From a virus, in IMG/VR virus record IMGVR_UViG_3300035698_018983, positions 1-57,883 of that record: 57,883 nucleotides of DNA. One strand, 5' to 3'. The position numbers and the translations under genes were made by a program. The stretch's first letter is position 1; every line of letters begins with the position of its first letter. The notes below the pieces were generated by a model. The model had not been told where the DNA came from. It did not search any database and worked only from the letters and a program-made list of their open reading frames with translations. This document shows, one piece after another, positions 8,106 to 16,357 of this stretch.

Positions 8106-9118
8106 CAATAACCTGCCTGTCGTGAGTAAGGATCATGCCCGTAGTACTGTATCATAGATCTCCGATAGTCTTCAGGTGTCTGCCTAGCAGGTTGAACCGC
8201 CTTACGGGATACAGCTTTGGGAGTCTTCCTCCCCTTAAAAAGCAGATCAGGGGCTACCCAGCCAGCCATACTCGGAACCATGGCCGCATGATGTAAAGCC
8301 CCACCGCCCACTGCGAAGCCTAAGTTTCGGCCTACAGCATTTATCCTTGTGTCACCTTCAGCGGGAGCTATGGCTCCTTTGGCCGCGGCCAGAGCAGCTC
8401 CACCGTACATTACCTTAGGAGCAAACACTCCTGGAAGATATCCAGTAATACCGCCCACACCTGTGTAACCTCTAACATGAGCCTGATCAGCTGCGTACCG
8501 TGCAATACGGCGGGCTTTTTTCATACCCTTCGCTTTGCCTACAGCAGCTTTTACTTGGTTCTTGGTCCCAGTAACAGTCTTACGACCCACCTGCATCCTG
8601 GTTGGGTCAACTGTCTCTACCTCCCCCTTTTTCGGGATAGAGTACCACTTTGAATTTTTACCTGATTTCAGTACTGTACTTTTTTGTTTGTGTGGGTACT
8701 GCTTAGCAAGCCTTTTACCTCGTTCAATAGATTTCTTTCCTGACCACCGTTTCAGGTGTTTGTATTGAGCGCCGGCAACAGCACCGACAGCAGCACCCTT
8801 GGCTCCGGATTTTAGGGCAATACGTTTAGCTTCTTTTGGGCTGTAACCTTCTTCAAGAGCAGCCTGGTAACTCCTCAATCCTGTGACGCCTCCAACACCG
8901 GCCCCACCAACCGCGCCTGGCAGTAAAGTACTCCTAGCAACAGAGGCATTAGGACCATACGCCTTCAACGCTGCTTTCCCTGTTCCAGCTAGGCTACTGG
9001 ACTTTAAACCAAACGATTTCCACAGGGACATAATCCCTTTTCCAAGGGAAGCTTGCTTCTGCATCCCTTCGGCCATCATCGTGGCATTTGCAAATCGCTC
9101 AAAGTCGCCCCTGTTCAC
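8105..9118 (-). CDS. Ala/Gly-rich basic virion-type protein
   Basis: This 337-residue protein starts at GTG 9118, overlapping the upstream stop. It begins with an amphipathic helix (RGDFERFANATMMAEGMQ). Several Gly/Ala-rich hydrophobic stretches follow (GAVGGAGVGGVTG, GAKGAAVGAVAGAQ), each beside Lys/Arg-rich segments. No catalytic motif is visible. Its place between a Cys4 protein and the portal suggests a head or internal virion protein, perhaps ejected with DNA. Proteins of similar composition occur at 29557 and 55969. Function unassigned. Confidence 0.75.
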   Translation of the reverse strand: MNRGDFERFANATMMAEGMQKQASLGKGIMSLWKSFGLKSSSLAGTGKAALKAYGPNASVARSTLLPGAVGGAGVGGVTGLRSYQAALEEGYSPKEAKRIALKSGAKGAAVGAVAGAQYKHLKRWSGKKSIERGKRLAKQYPHKQKSTVLKSGKNSKWYSIPKKGEVETVDPTRMQVGRKTVTGTKNQVKAAVGKAKGMKKARRIARYAADQAHVRGYTGVGGITGYLPGVFAPKVMYGGAALAAAKGAIAPAEGDTRINAVGRNLGFAVGGGALHHAAMVPSMAGWVAPDLLFKGRKTPKAVSRKAVQPARQTPEDYRRSMIQYYGHDPYSRQAGY

Positions 9119-10032
9119 AACTCAAGTCCTTTTTTCTGATCTTCTAACTGTTTCTTACGGTAATTCAAATAGTCCCTTGCTGCAACAAGTTTAAAGAACG
9201 GAATCCTTTGTGGGGTAGCCTCTGCATTCCCCGGAATCTCTGCCGCATGAGTATCCTTATACCTGTCCCAAAGCGCCAGAGTTACTTCGGGATCTATCTC
9301 CAAGAAAACCTGGACATTATGTCCATCTGATTCTTTTTTCTCTGGTGCAGGTTTATTGGCGAATGGGTGTTCATGTAAATACCTCCCAGAACATACGTCG
9401 CATCGAATAGGCTCGATGTCAACCTCTGAGATGTTTCCACAGTCTTGGCAATGATACTTAGGCTTGGCTAACGCAGGACCGGCAAACCCCAAAGGTGGAG
9501 GGAGATAATCAATACCATCTTCCCTGGCTACACCGGCAATAAATTGTTTGATTTCTTCCCCAAACTGAACATCCCTAACTAGGTCCATCACACTGACAGC
9601 GTACATACACTGAGAAATATCAGGTCGAACCATAGATTCAAAATCAGGGAGGTTGTTGTTGAGGGCCTGACAAATAGGGAGAAACGCTTCCCACTCCATC
9701 CAGGGGAACTCTGACAAGTGTAGGGTACGCAATGCTTGGATTTTTGCCCAGACGTTGGAATGAATGGTAGTGGAGAAATCTTCCTCCAACTCAGTGTGGA
9801 GAGCAGATCGATCCCAAACGACCCAGGTAGCCCCATACTTCTGGATCAGGATGACCTCGAGGACTAATGGATGGGTGTCGTGATGCTTGAGGAAGTTATG
9901 CCAGGTCACAGGGGTGCCGGCAGCTCCTTCTTCAACCTCGACATCCTTAGACTTCCCTGCCATACCGTTCAGAATGAAGTCGTAAAGAATCCGCTCACTG
10001 TCCTTTAAGGTGACGACAGGGGTGTCGGACAT
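9115..10032 (-). CDS. Zinc-ribbon protein of the head operon, unknown function
   Basis: This 305-residue, largely acidic protein has a Cys4 ribbon around residues 195-218 (CQDCG ... CDVC). The C-terminus is charged and helical. The middle has Trp-rich helices, with no recognised fold. It is translated between the 484-residue protein and the basic 8105-9118 protein, with a GTGA overlap downstream. Given its place beside the portal it may assist head assembly, but nothing in the sequence proves it. Confidence 0.75.
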   Translation of the reverse strand: MSDTPVVTLKDSERILYDFILNGMAGKSKDVEVEEGAAGTPVTWHNFLKHHDTHPLVLEVILIQKYGATWVVWDRSALHTELEEDFSTTIHSNVWAKIQALRTLHLSEFPWMEWEAFLPICQALNNNLPDFESMVRPDISQCMYAVSVMDLVRDVQFGEEIKQFIAGVAREDGIDYLPPPLGFAGPALAKPKYHCQDCGNISEVDIEPIRCDVCSGRYLHEHPFANKPAPEKKESDGHNVQVFLEIDPEVTLALWDRYKDTHAAEIPGNAEATPQRIPFFKLVAARDYLNYRKKQLEDQKKGLEL

Positions 10033-10042
10033 GTTGTACCTA

Positions 10043-11497
10043 TCAACCTACGTTAGATTGGTTCGCCATCTCCAGCAGGACTTGCCGTGAAGTCATAGGC
10101 ATGGACTTGTAGATTGCTTCCGGCTTCTCACTGAAATCATTCAGGAATTCCTCACCGAATGTGCTTTCGATATGTTCCCGATTGCCTGGAGTAGTAGGCA
10201 GAGCCAATAGAGCGTCCCTTGTCAGCACCTGGTTACCGATGCGATCCACATAGTCGCCCACTTGGGCTGTTTTCTGCATGGGTCCAATCGCTGTCCAGTA
10301 GGGATCCATGATGTGCTCATCCCAGAGCTGGTCCAGCCCGTAGAACTCATCAAACTCCCTCACTGCTTCTGCAAGCTGTATCGGAGGCATGACATGAGCT
10401 GACGCCATTTTTGACAACTCTTGCAGTGTCTCCATTGCGCTCAGTTCCTCTGGAAGGAATTGAAGTCTCTGGAGGATATAATCTGCGGCAGCAGGATCCT
10501 GCACAGTCGATGCGTATTTGGCTACGGTCTGTGGAATGGGCAACCCCATCCCCTGCATAGTGCCTGCCAGCTTGACGCAGTACTCACGCCTCTGTGTTGG
10601 GTGCATCTGGCGACCATGCTGATCAAAATAAGCAGCAGCCTCTTTCACCTGACCATAGTCCTGCATTGGATACAGGGGGGCGGTCCTCGGCAGCACTTGT
10701 GGAATCTGCTGCTGCCCCATGGTGACCCGGTTGTCCGGATACATTTGGTCTGGTGGTAGTACACCTGCTGGTTCCTGTCTTGCTTCCGCGTATTTGCCTG
10801 AGAACATATCCGGTTCGTAGTAGCCGTAATCTCCGTATCCGTCGTTGGACATCCCGTACCCGAATGATGGGGCATAAGCCCAACTGTCTTCCGCCTCTTT
10901 CGCAGCCTTTTTCTCTGCTCGTTTCTTCTTTATCTTCTTCCGGACGTCACTGGCTCCCCACCCGGCACCTCCTGCAGCTCCAAGCCCAAGACCCCATTTG
11001 AGCGCGCCTTTGACGGACCCGCCTTTTCCAGCTGTCTTCTGCATACCGCTCATGGCTTTGTCATCAGCGGCAAGGAATTTGGATATGACATTGCCTCCTG
11101 GTTTCGCAGGCACTTCTGCTCGAGTCATGTTGTCCTGGGAAATAATCCCGGAGACCAAGCCGCCAACACCGTAGGCAGTACCAAGTTTCACCAGATGAGC
11201 AGCAGCTACATCCTCAGCATACTGAGGGAGTGCATCTCGTGTCTGGGTGAAATATAAGGTCTGAAGAATGGTCGATCCTGGATCAACACAAGCGAACTTC
11301 CGCATACGCCATTCACCCTCACCGTCCAGGATCAAAGCAAATGCAGCATCAGGAAGTTTACTTGTCACTTCCACTGGCTGCAGATTCGCAGTCTTGATCA
11401 TATCGGGTACAGAATCGGCTGTGGGGAAAAGAGACTTCAGGAGCGTACCCCTGGCATCGTCCTGGAAATCCAGTATCGTGTCATGAATCGTTGTCAT
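10043..11497 (-). CDS. First gene of the leftward head operon, virion-type protein
   Basis: This 484-residue protein has an N-terminal globular half (to about 170) and a Gly/Ala hydrophobic stretch (GLGLGAAGGAGWG) followed by a Lys/Arg cluster. A Gly/Tyr/Asp-rich linker and a helical C-terminal half complete it. Short segments of the form x-K-x-A recur (MIKTA, MQKTA twice, VKEAA, AKYA, SKMA). No enzyme motif is seen. ATG 11497 follows AAGGATGGG, and a strong promoter lies just upstream. It probably encodes a structural or scaffold-like protein; function inferred only from position. Confidence 0.75.
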   Translation of the reverse strand: MTTIHDTILDFQDDARGTLLKSLFPTADSVPDMIKTANLQPVEVTSKLPDAAFALILDGEGEWRMRKFACVDPGSTILQTLYFTQTRDALPQYAEDVAAAHLVKLGTAYGVGGLVSGIISQDNMTRAEVPAKPGGNVISKFLAADDKAMSGMQKTAGKGGSVKGALKWGLGLGAAGGAGWGASDVRKKIKKKRAEKKAAKEAEDSWAYAPSFGYGMSNDGYGDYGYYEPDMFSGKYAEARQEPAGVLPPDQMYPDNRVTMGQQQIPQVLPRTAPLYPMQDYGQVKEAAAYFDQHGRQMHPTQRREYCVKLAGTMQGMGLPIPQTVAKYASTVQDPAAADYILQRLQFLPEELSAMETLQELSKMASAHVMPPIQLAEAVREFDEFYGLDQLWDEHIMDPYWTAIGPMQKTAQVGDYVDRIGNQVLTRDALLALPTTPGNREHIESTFGEEFLNDFSEKPEAIYKSMPMTSRQVLLEMANQSNVG

Positions 11498-11528
11498 AGT
11501 CCCATCCTTGTAAGGAGGTTTTAATCAT

Positions 11529-11556
11529 TCTATAGACCAGGCGAAACTTGTGTCAA
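11529..11556 (-). promoter_or_regulatory. Sigma70-like promoter for the leftward head operon
   Basis: Read leftward, TTGACA (11556-11551) is separated by 16 bases from TATAGA (11534-11529). Transcription would start near 11522, about 25 bases before ATG 11497. The leader carries a CCTCCTT stretch just before its own AAGGATGGG ribosome binding site, which could pair with it. Confidence 0.6.
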
Positions 11557-11622
11557 GTAAAGGGCCGTGTTTCTTTGCATAAGACTACTGCAACCAGCTC
11601 GATTTAGAAAGGAGTCTTCCAC

Positions 11623-12096
11623 ATGAGCGTGAACGACAGATGCATCGGGAGGTATTATAATCCCCGATCTACTACTTGCCTAGCGTGCCCTGACGTAATC
11701 AGGTGCTCGGTAGCGTGTGGGCATCAGCCACCACAACAGCAGGCTGCGCCGACAGCATGGGGTCAACAAGGGTACGCGGCACCTATTGCTGTCCCACAAG
11801 CACCTATGGTGCCACAACAGGTGCCGGTGCCACAAGCTGTAAACCAAGTCATCCCAGTACAGATTCCCGGCCAGTCTCCGGTTCCTGTGCAACAGAATCA
11901 ACCAGTACAACAGTCAGGTCAATCCAATGAAGTGCCAATTTTCAGAATTCATGCACTACCAATGCCACTCCCGCGAGTGACACCACCCCAAGAGAATGAG
12001 ACACATCTAACCCGGTTCTTTAAGAATTCAACTATCTCCTGTTTAGAGATGTTTGCCGCACAAGGCTATCTCGCTCTGAACAACTGGAGGTGGTGA
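11623..12096 (+). CDS. Cys-cluster and Gln/Pro-rich protein, first gene of the replication operon
   Basis: This 157-residue protein has a Cys cluster at residues ~7-32 (CIGRYYNP ... CLACPDVIRCSVAC), likely metal-binding. A low-complexity Gln/Pro/Val region follows (~35-105), then a short globular C-terminus. AAAGGAG lies 10 bases before ATG 11623. It heads the long rightward operon. Similar Pro/Gln composition appears in the last protein of that operon (27153). Function unknown; an adaptor or DNA-associated role would be guesswork. Confidence 0.75.
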   Translation: MSVNDRCIGRYYNPRSTTCLACPDVIRCSVACGHQPPQQQAAPTAWGQQGYAAPIAVPQAPMVPQQVPVPQAVNQVIPVQIPGQSPVPVQQNQPVQQSGQSNEVPIFRIHALPMPLPRVTPPQENETHLTRFFKNSTISCLEMFAAQGYLALNNWRW

Positions 12097-12097
12097 T

Positions 12098-12613
12098 ATG
12101 CCTGGATCCCCCACATCGGGATCTTTGCTCCGTAGCTTTCGTGACCGTTCCGGACTGTCCGTATCTAGGGCAGTCCGGTGCGCGTCAGAGATGGGGTATG
12201 AGATCTCAGAAACAACAATCTGCAGAATTGAAGGCTTCTCTGAAGCTGAGAAAAAGCGCATCCCAAAAGTGGAAACTGTCATCGCTTTACTCAAGACCTA
12301 CAGAGTAGATGAACCTGTGCAACTTGCCAGAGGATTGATTGATGGGTTTGAATCGGAACTCAAAGGGTGGGAAGCCTTCACCTTTATCCTGAATATCAAA
12401 CCCGATACAAAGCAGAGGATGGGAAAGGTATTACGCTCAAAGACAGTGGATCTGCTCGAACGGTACGCTCTTTTTACCTACATGAGCGAGGGGCAGAAAG
12501 AAATGTTTTTGGGTGAACTGGATGGCGTGGTAGAATCCGCGTTACGCCAAATCGCGGCAGACAGTCGCAAACTGATTCCGGAACTTATACTGGAGCAAGG
12601 GGCCAAACAATGA
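12098..12613 (+). CDS. XRE-family helix-turn-helix protein
   Basis: Residues ~8-66 fit an XRE-type helix-turn-helix. LLRSFRDRSGLSVSRAV is followed by a recognition-helix region SETTICRIEGF and then PKVETVIALLKTYRV. The loop between helices is a little longer than usual. The C-terminal ~100 residues are helical and probably an oligomerisation or effector domain. Being second in the operon, next to the divergent promoter region 11498-11622, suggests it regulates one or both blocks; that is inference. The end overlaps the next ATG by 4 bases. Confidence 0.72.
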   Translation: MPGSPTSGSLLRSFRDRSGLSVSRAVRCASEMGYEISETTICRIEGFSEAEKKRIPKVETVIALLKTYRVDEPVQLARGLIDGFESELKGWEAFTFILNIKPDTKQRMGKVLRSKTVDLLERYALFTYMSEGQKEMFLGELDGVVESALRQIAADSRKLIPELILEQGAKQ

Positions 12614-14001
12614 CAAATGTCAGCCTTCCAGTGCTTGACCCGGACTGTGCTTACGTGGGGTTTAACACCCATCTACCCACAAGGCATGTCCTGGTCCCTT
12701 TCATCGAGAATATCCTGACCTACATAGATCAGGAAGGAAAGAAGTACAAACAATTCTGGCATTCCAGCAAGTACCACATTGAAGTTCCAAGGATGTTCAT
12801 CCCACCTACTGAGTGTGTCAAGTACCCATTCAAATGGTTTGATCTCCGGCAAAAGGAATTTCAACGGATCGATGTAGTCACAAACCTCAGTCCACGAGGA
12901 ACCCACCCCACAGACATATCAGGTGTAAAAGCCCTCCTTCAGAACGAAGGTGGAATTGTAAACTACGCCTGTGGGAAAGGGAAAACAGCGGTCGCTTTAC
13001 GGGCTTGGACAGAGCTACATGGACCGGCCCTTGTTGTTGTCAATGAAGAAGGACTCATGACTCAGTGGGAGAATGTCCTACGAGATAGTTTCCGTATGGC
13101 TGATGGATCCCCGGTATCCGTTGGTCTTGTGAGGGGGAAGAAGCTTGACTACAAGGGGAAAGCAGTAGTCATGGCAACAATCCAGACTCTGGCCCGGTAT
13201 GCAGATGAATGGCCTCTTGAGTTCCGTAGGTACCCCAGAGTAGTTATTTATGATGAAGTCCACATTATGACAGCGCCTGTGTTCTGTAAGGGCTGCCCAA
13301 TCTTTATCGGATCCCGCTGGGGTCTGACTGCTACGGTAGCTCGGCAAGATGGTCAGGAATCTGTTTACCTGTACCACGTAGGTCCTGTATTGGACTCAGA
13401 ATTGACACAAGAACTGATCCCTGACGTGTTCTTCTTACGTACAGGTATCCAGATGAGTGTGTCCGATATAAACGACTGCCGCGCCATCAATGGTCAATTC
13501 AGTACATCCAAGTGGTACGGATGGCTGGGAAGACACCAGCAGAGAAACGACATCGTCATCCACCACATCCAGGCTGCTTTAGATACGGGAAGGAAGATCC
13601 TCGTACTGACCTTCTGTAAAGACCAAACCTACATTCTCCACCAACATTTTGGTCCGGAAATATCTGGCCTGATTAATGGAGATATAAAGGGTGGAGCAGT
13701 CCGAATGAATGCCCTCCAAAATAAGCGTCTAACAATAGCCATAATGAAATGTGCACAGCAGGGATTAGATCAGCCGAATTTGGACACCCTGTTTGTACTT
13801 ACACCCTTCTCTGCTCCGAACGTCGCGCAGCAGGTGATTGGTCGAGTACAACGGATCTGCGAAGGGAAGTTACGTGCTCAGGTAATTGTATTTGAGGATC
13901 AAACAAAGAAGTCAACCAAGCTCTGTAACAAGATGCGTGATTACATGCGTGGGGCCCAGATGGACCCAAAAACACTCGACGGAATCAGGAGAGTAGCGTG
14001 A
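12610..14001 (+). CDS. Superfamily 2 DNA helicase
   Basis: The 463-residue protein shows the ordered SF2 motifs. Walker A is NYACGKGKTA (~residue 117-126), DEVH box IYDEVH (~213-218), motif III GLTATV (~238), motif V-like CAQQGLDQPNLD, and motif VI QVIGRVQRICEG (~405-416). It resembles UvsW- or RecG-adjacent, T4-type ATP-dependent DNA helicases used in recombination-dependent replication and fork repair. The Walker A has CGKGKT where many families have GxGKT. No nuclease or other fused domain is visible. ATGA coupling to the regulator upstream and GTGA coupling to the next gene place it firmly in the operon. Confidence 0.9.
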   Translation: MTNVSLPVLDPDCAYVGFNTHLPTRHVLVPFIENILTYIDQEGKKYKQFWHSSKYHIEVPRMFIPPTECVKYPFKWFDLRQKEFQRIDVVTNLSPRGTHPTDISGVKALLQNEGGIVNYACGKGKTAVALRAWTELHGPALVVVNEEGLMTQWENVLRDSFRMADGSPVSVGLVRGKKLDYKGKAVVMATIQTLARYADEWPLEFRRYPRVVIYDEVHIMTAPVFCKGCPIFIGSRWGLTATVARQDGQESVYLYHVGPVLDSELTQELIPDVFFLRTGIQMSVSDINDCRAINGQFSTSKWYGWLGRHQQRNDIVIHHIQAALDTGRKILVLTFCKDQTYILHQHFGPEISGLINGDIKGGAVRMNALQNKRLTIAIMKCAQQGLDQPNLDTLFVLTPFSAPNVAQQVIGRVQRICEGKLRAQVIVFEDQTKKSTKLCNKMRDYMRGAQMDPKTLDGIRRVA

Positions 14002-14417
14002 ACGAAGAAAAGAAAGAACTGGGAGAACTGCTGGCTTGTCTTGTTGGCGGGCACTGGTATGTAGGATACTTTGCAGCAGTAGACCCGTATGAGGAAAATA
14101 AGGTATGTACCGCCTTTGCGGGTTCCAGTGTACTCCTTACCGATGTGGTTGTGGTCAAGACCGTGACGTATCAGTCAGTGATTCCACCGAAATTCCAGGG
14201 ACAGCAGCCTGAAGTCAATATCAATGAGAAGGTCATCTTTGATTCTCCACCGATCTTGCAGGGTGTTGTTGCGGAGATGTCAGTTGTCCCGGAGGCTTTG
14301 GTTAAATTCTCAAACATGACAAAGCCGCAGCAGGAGCTGCTATCACAACTCCACCTTCAAGCGTCTGAACAGTTGGGTAACATTGAAGCTCCCAAGCCAG
14401 TGATACCTTTGACATGA
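13998..14417 (+). CDS. Hypothetical protein after the SF2 helicase
   Basis: This 139-residue protein starts at GTG 13998, overlapping the helicase stop. The first ~60 residues are strand-rich (GGHWYVGYFAAVDPYE, then VLLTDVVVVKTVTY), compatible with a small beta-barrel of Sm or SH3 type. The second half is helical and ends in a Pro-rich tail. No conserved motif can be named. It overlaps the glycosylase gene by 4 bases. Function unknown. Confidence 0.72.
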   Translation: MNEEKKELGELLACLVGGHWYVGYFAAVDPYEENKVCTAFAGSSVLLTDVVVVKTVTYQSVIPPKFQGQQPEVNINEKVIFDSPPILQGVVAEMSVVPEALVKFSNMTKPQQELLSQLHLQASEQLGNIEAPKPVIPLT

Positions 14418-15109
14418 TCACCAGGGTACTGCACCCCGACTACGTGGACTGCACACGGTGTGATTTATCCAAGAAGCGATCACATATGGTTCTGGGGGAA
14501 GGACACCATGACCCACTGATTGTATTTGTAGGAGATGGTCCGGGAGAAAGAGAGAATGCCTCTGGTAAGCCATTTGTAGGTGACCCAGGTATTCAGCTTA
14601 ACCAGATCATAGCTTCTGTGACCAAAGATGAGCAAATCCGGTCAACACTGAAGACCAACCCAGTTCCCTGGGATCATGTCCGTCAGTTAATGTACGAGCG
14701 GGAGAGGATCTACCTCACCAACGCAGTCCTTTGTGGACCCAGTGGAGATAAACCAACTGCAGAGCAACTGAAGCAATGCCGGGACAGGCTCATGTATGAG
14801 ATATATCATCTTGATCCTGTACTGGTCGTACCCCTTGGGGCCAAAGCAATCGCAGCACTCACAGGAGATGAGCCGCCGATTACTAAGGTTCGAGGGAAGA
14901 CCACAGAGTTCATGGTACCTGGACGGCAGATGAGCCTTCCTTACGTAATGCTTCCCACGTTTCACCCAGCATACATATTCATGAACAGGGATTTCTATGA
15001 TCCTCTGGGTGATGGGCAAAAGATGGTAGAGGATATCCGATCTGCATTTGATATTGCAGATCTGTATTGTGGACACGTATTTGGAACCAGAAGACAAGAA
15101 AGGGATTAA
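14414..15109 (+). CDS. Family 4-type uracil-DNA glycosylase
   Basis: This 231-residue protein matches the Fe-S (family 4) glycosylases that remove uracil from DNA. N-terminal CTRC (residues 13-16) pairs with two later Cys residues (VLCGPSG, QCRDRL) as the four 4Fe-4S ligands. Motif 1 is GDGPGEREN...GKPFVGDPG, where GE(A/G)PG is usual, so the acidic residue is Asp. The C-terminal motif is TFHPAYI, the substrate-loop His. Length is slightly above the family norm of ~200 owing to an insert after motif 1. It probably keeps uracil out of phage DNA during replication. Confidence 0.87.
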   Translation: MITRVLHPDYVDCTRCDLSKKRSHMVLGEGHHDPLIVFVGDGPGERENASGKPFVGDPGIQLNQIIASVTKDEQIRSTLKTNPVPWDHVRQLMYERERIYLTNAVLCGPSGDKPTAEQLKQCRDRLMYEIYHLDPVLVVPLGAKAIAALTGDEPPITKVRGKTTEFMVPGRQMSLPYVMLPTFHPAYIFMNRDFYDPLGDGQKMVEDIRSAFDIADLYCGHVFGTRRQERD

Positions 15110-15113
15110 CGAG

Positions 15114-15584
15114 ATGGACAGCACTTATGTAGGATCAGGGGCTGAAGACACCGTCGTGCAGGCTTGGAACGATTTGCTTGCAAAGAAGCTAATACTGGAT
15201 CAAAAGAAAGCAGAGCTGGAAAGGGCAGCAGGGGAGAAGCTGACTGAGTTCCAGACACTGAGTAAGGAATTTCTTGATGATGCCGACTCATACAAGAAGC
15301 TGGTAAAGATTGAAGGGCGCGCCGCCGGAACATCAACGCTTGTCGTACCTGAAAGTGGATCATTCGATACCAGACCTTTCGTTGACCTTTCCGTTAACAG
15401 AGGTCTGTACCAGAAGATGGTTGAGTTGGGAGTCATCGGGTTCTCAATTGACAACAGTGCAGCCAAGACCTTCCTGCTGCAACTGGACCCGACTCACCAG
15501 AAAGAGTTCAAGAGTCTGTGGGAGCTGAAGACAGGATCCCCGCGTGTTAATGGTATCCCGAAGCCGCCCACTCTCGGAATGTAA
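15114..15584 (+). CDS. Hypothetical protein
   Basis: This is a 156-residue protein with a helical, charged N-terminal half (residues ~15-65, probably coiled coil) and a mixed C-terminal half. ATG 15114 follows AAAGGG. An upstream in-frame ATG at 15048 lies inside the glycosylase gene and has no ribosome binding site. The stop overlaps the next start (TAATG). No family recognised. Its position among replication genes suggests an accessory DNA-metabolism role only by association. Confidence 0.7.
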   Translation: MDSTYVGSGAEDTVVQAWNDLLAKKLILDQKKAELERAAGEKLTEFQTLSKEFLDDADSYKKLVKIEGRAAGTSTLVVPESGSFDTRPFVDLSVNRGLYQKMVELGVIGFSIDNSAAKTFLLQLDPTHQKEFKSLWELKTGSPRVNGIPKPPTLGM

Positions 15585-15976
15585 TGAAAATCTCAGGAAC
15601 CATGCACCTGTGGGTAAAGGATCAGGACTTTGGCAAGGTGACATGGGAACAGAACTTCATCATGGATAAGGAGGATTTCGATATGAGCTGGCTCAAAGCA
15701 CAGCTTGGGGATGGAAAGGGAGAAGCAGGAGCAAATACATCTCTCAAGTTTTACTCCGACTGTAGCCCAGTACGCGGGGCATCATTCGGCATCGAGCTGA
15801 TTGCAAGTGTCCAATGTGACAGTGATGAGAATGTCATTGCCGCAGTTCATGGGTATCTTGTAGACATTGGCCTACACGGGGTAATGGCAAACATGGACAA
15901 AGTGAAAGAAGCAGCAATCGGCTGGAGACAGAAGGTCCAGACGGAAGCTACAGCCGGCCTCCCCGGTCCATACTGA
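15584..15976 (+). CDS. Hypothetical protein
   Basis: This 130-residue protein starts in a TAATG overlap. The first two thirds look like alternating strands (HLWVKDQDFGKVTW, LKFYSDCSP, IELIASVQC); the end is helical. No motif is recognisable and no signal peptide or membrane span is seen. It is coupled to the next gene by another single-base stop/start overlap, so the two products may act together. Confidence 0.7.
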   Translation: MKISGTMHLWVKDQDFGKVTWEQNFIMDKEDFDMSWLKAQLGDGKGEAGANTSLKFYSDCSPVRGASFGIELIASVQCDSDENVIAAVHGYLVDIGLHGVMANMDKVKEAAIGWRQKVQTEATAGLPGPY

Positions 15977-16341
15977 TGATTCCTTTCGTTAAACATGGAC
16001 GATTCCCAATCAAGGACTCACACGGAAAAGTAAAAGAGTTGGCAATCACCGGACTGACCTACAAGGTAGCTCAGGAAGGGGCTTTTCTTTCTATCAACTA
16101 CTCACTCATCAATGACGAGGGGAGAGTAATTTCTGAGGGAGAGCATGTCGGCGGGTTTACCAGTCCGGAAACCACAGCAAAACTAAGTGGCTATCTGGAG
16201 TCCTTGGCAGAAGATATTGGGATATGCCTATTTGGCGGGTCTGGTACTGAAGAAGTACAGGACCCTGGCATTATAGTTCCGGGTGCACCGGGTGCTCCTC
16301 CTCCTGGAGAGGGACCAAAGAATAAGGTACCTGGCATTTGA
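15976..16341 (+). CDS. Hypothetical protein with Pro/Gly-rich tail
   Basis: This is a 121-residue protein. Residues 1-95 are mixed strand and helix (GLTYKVAQEGAFLSINYSL). The last ~25 residues are Pro/Gly-rich and look disordered (VPGAPGAPPPGEG). It starts in an overlap with the previous stop and ends 16 bases before the helicase ATG. No family recognised. Confidence 0.68.
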   Translation: MIPFVKHGRFPIKDSHGKVKELAITGLTYKVAQEGAFLSINYSLINDEGRVISEGEHVGGFTSPETTAKLSGYLESLAEDIGICLFGGSGTEEVQDPGIIVPGAPGAPPPGEGPKNKVPGI

Positions 16342-16357
16342 ATGACGGAGGGAATCC

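Noticed and set aside
11511-11520. AAGGAGGT on the + strand as a ribosome binding site
   Set aside because: No start codon follows at suitable distance, and the next + strand gene has its own AAAGGAG. The reverse complement lies in the leader of the leftward gene.
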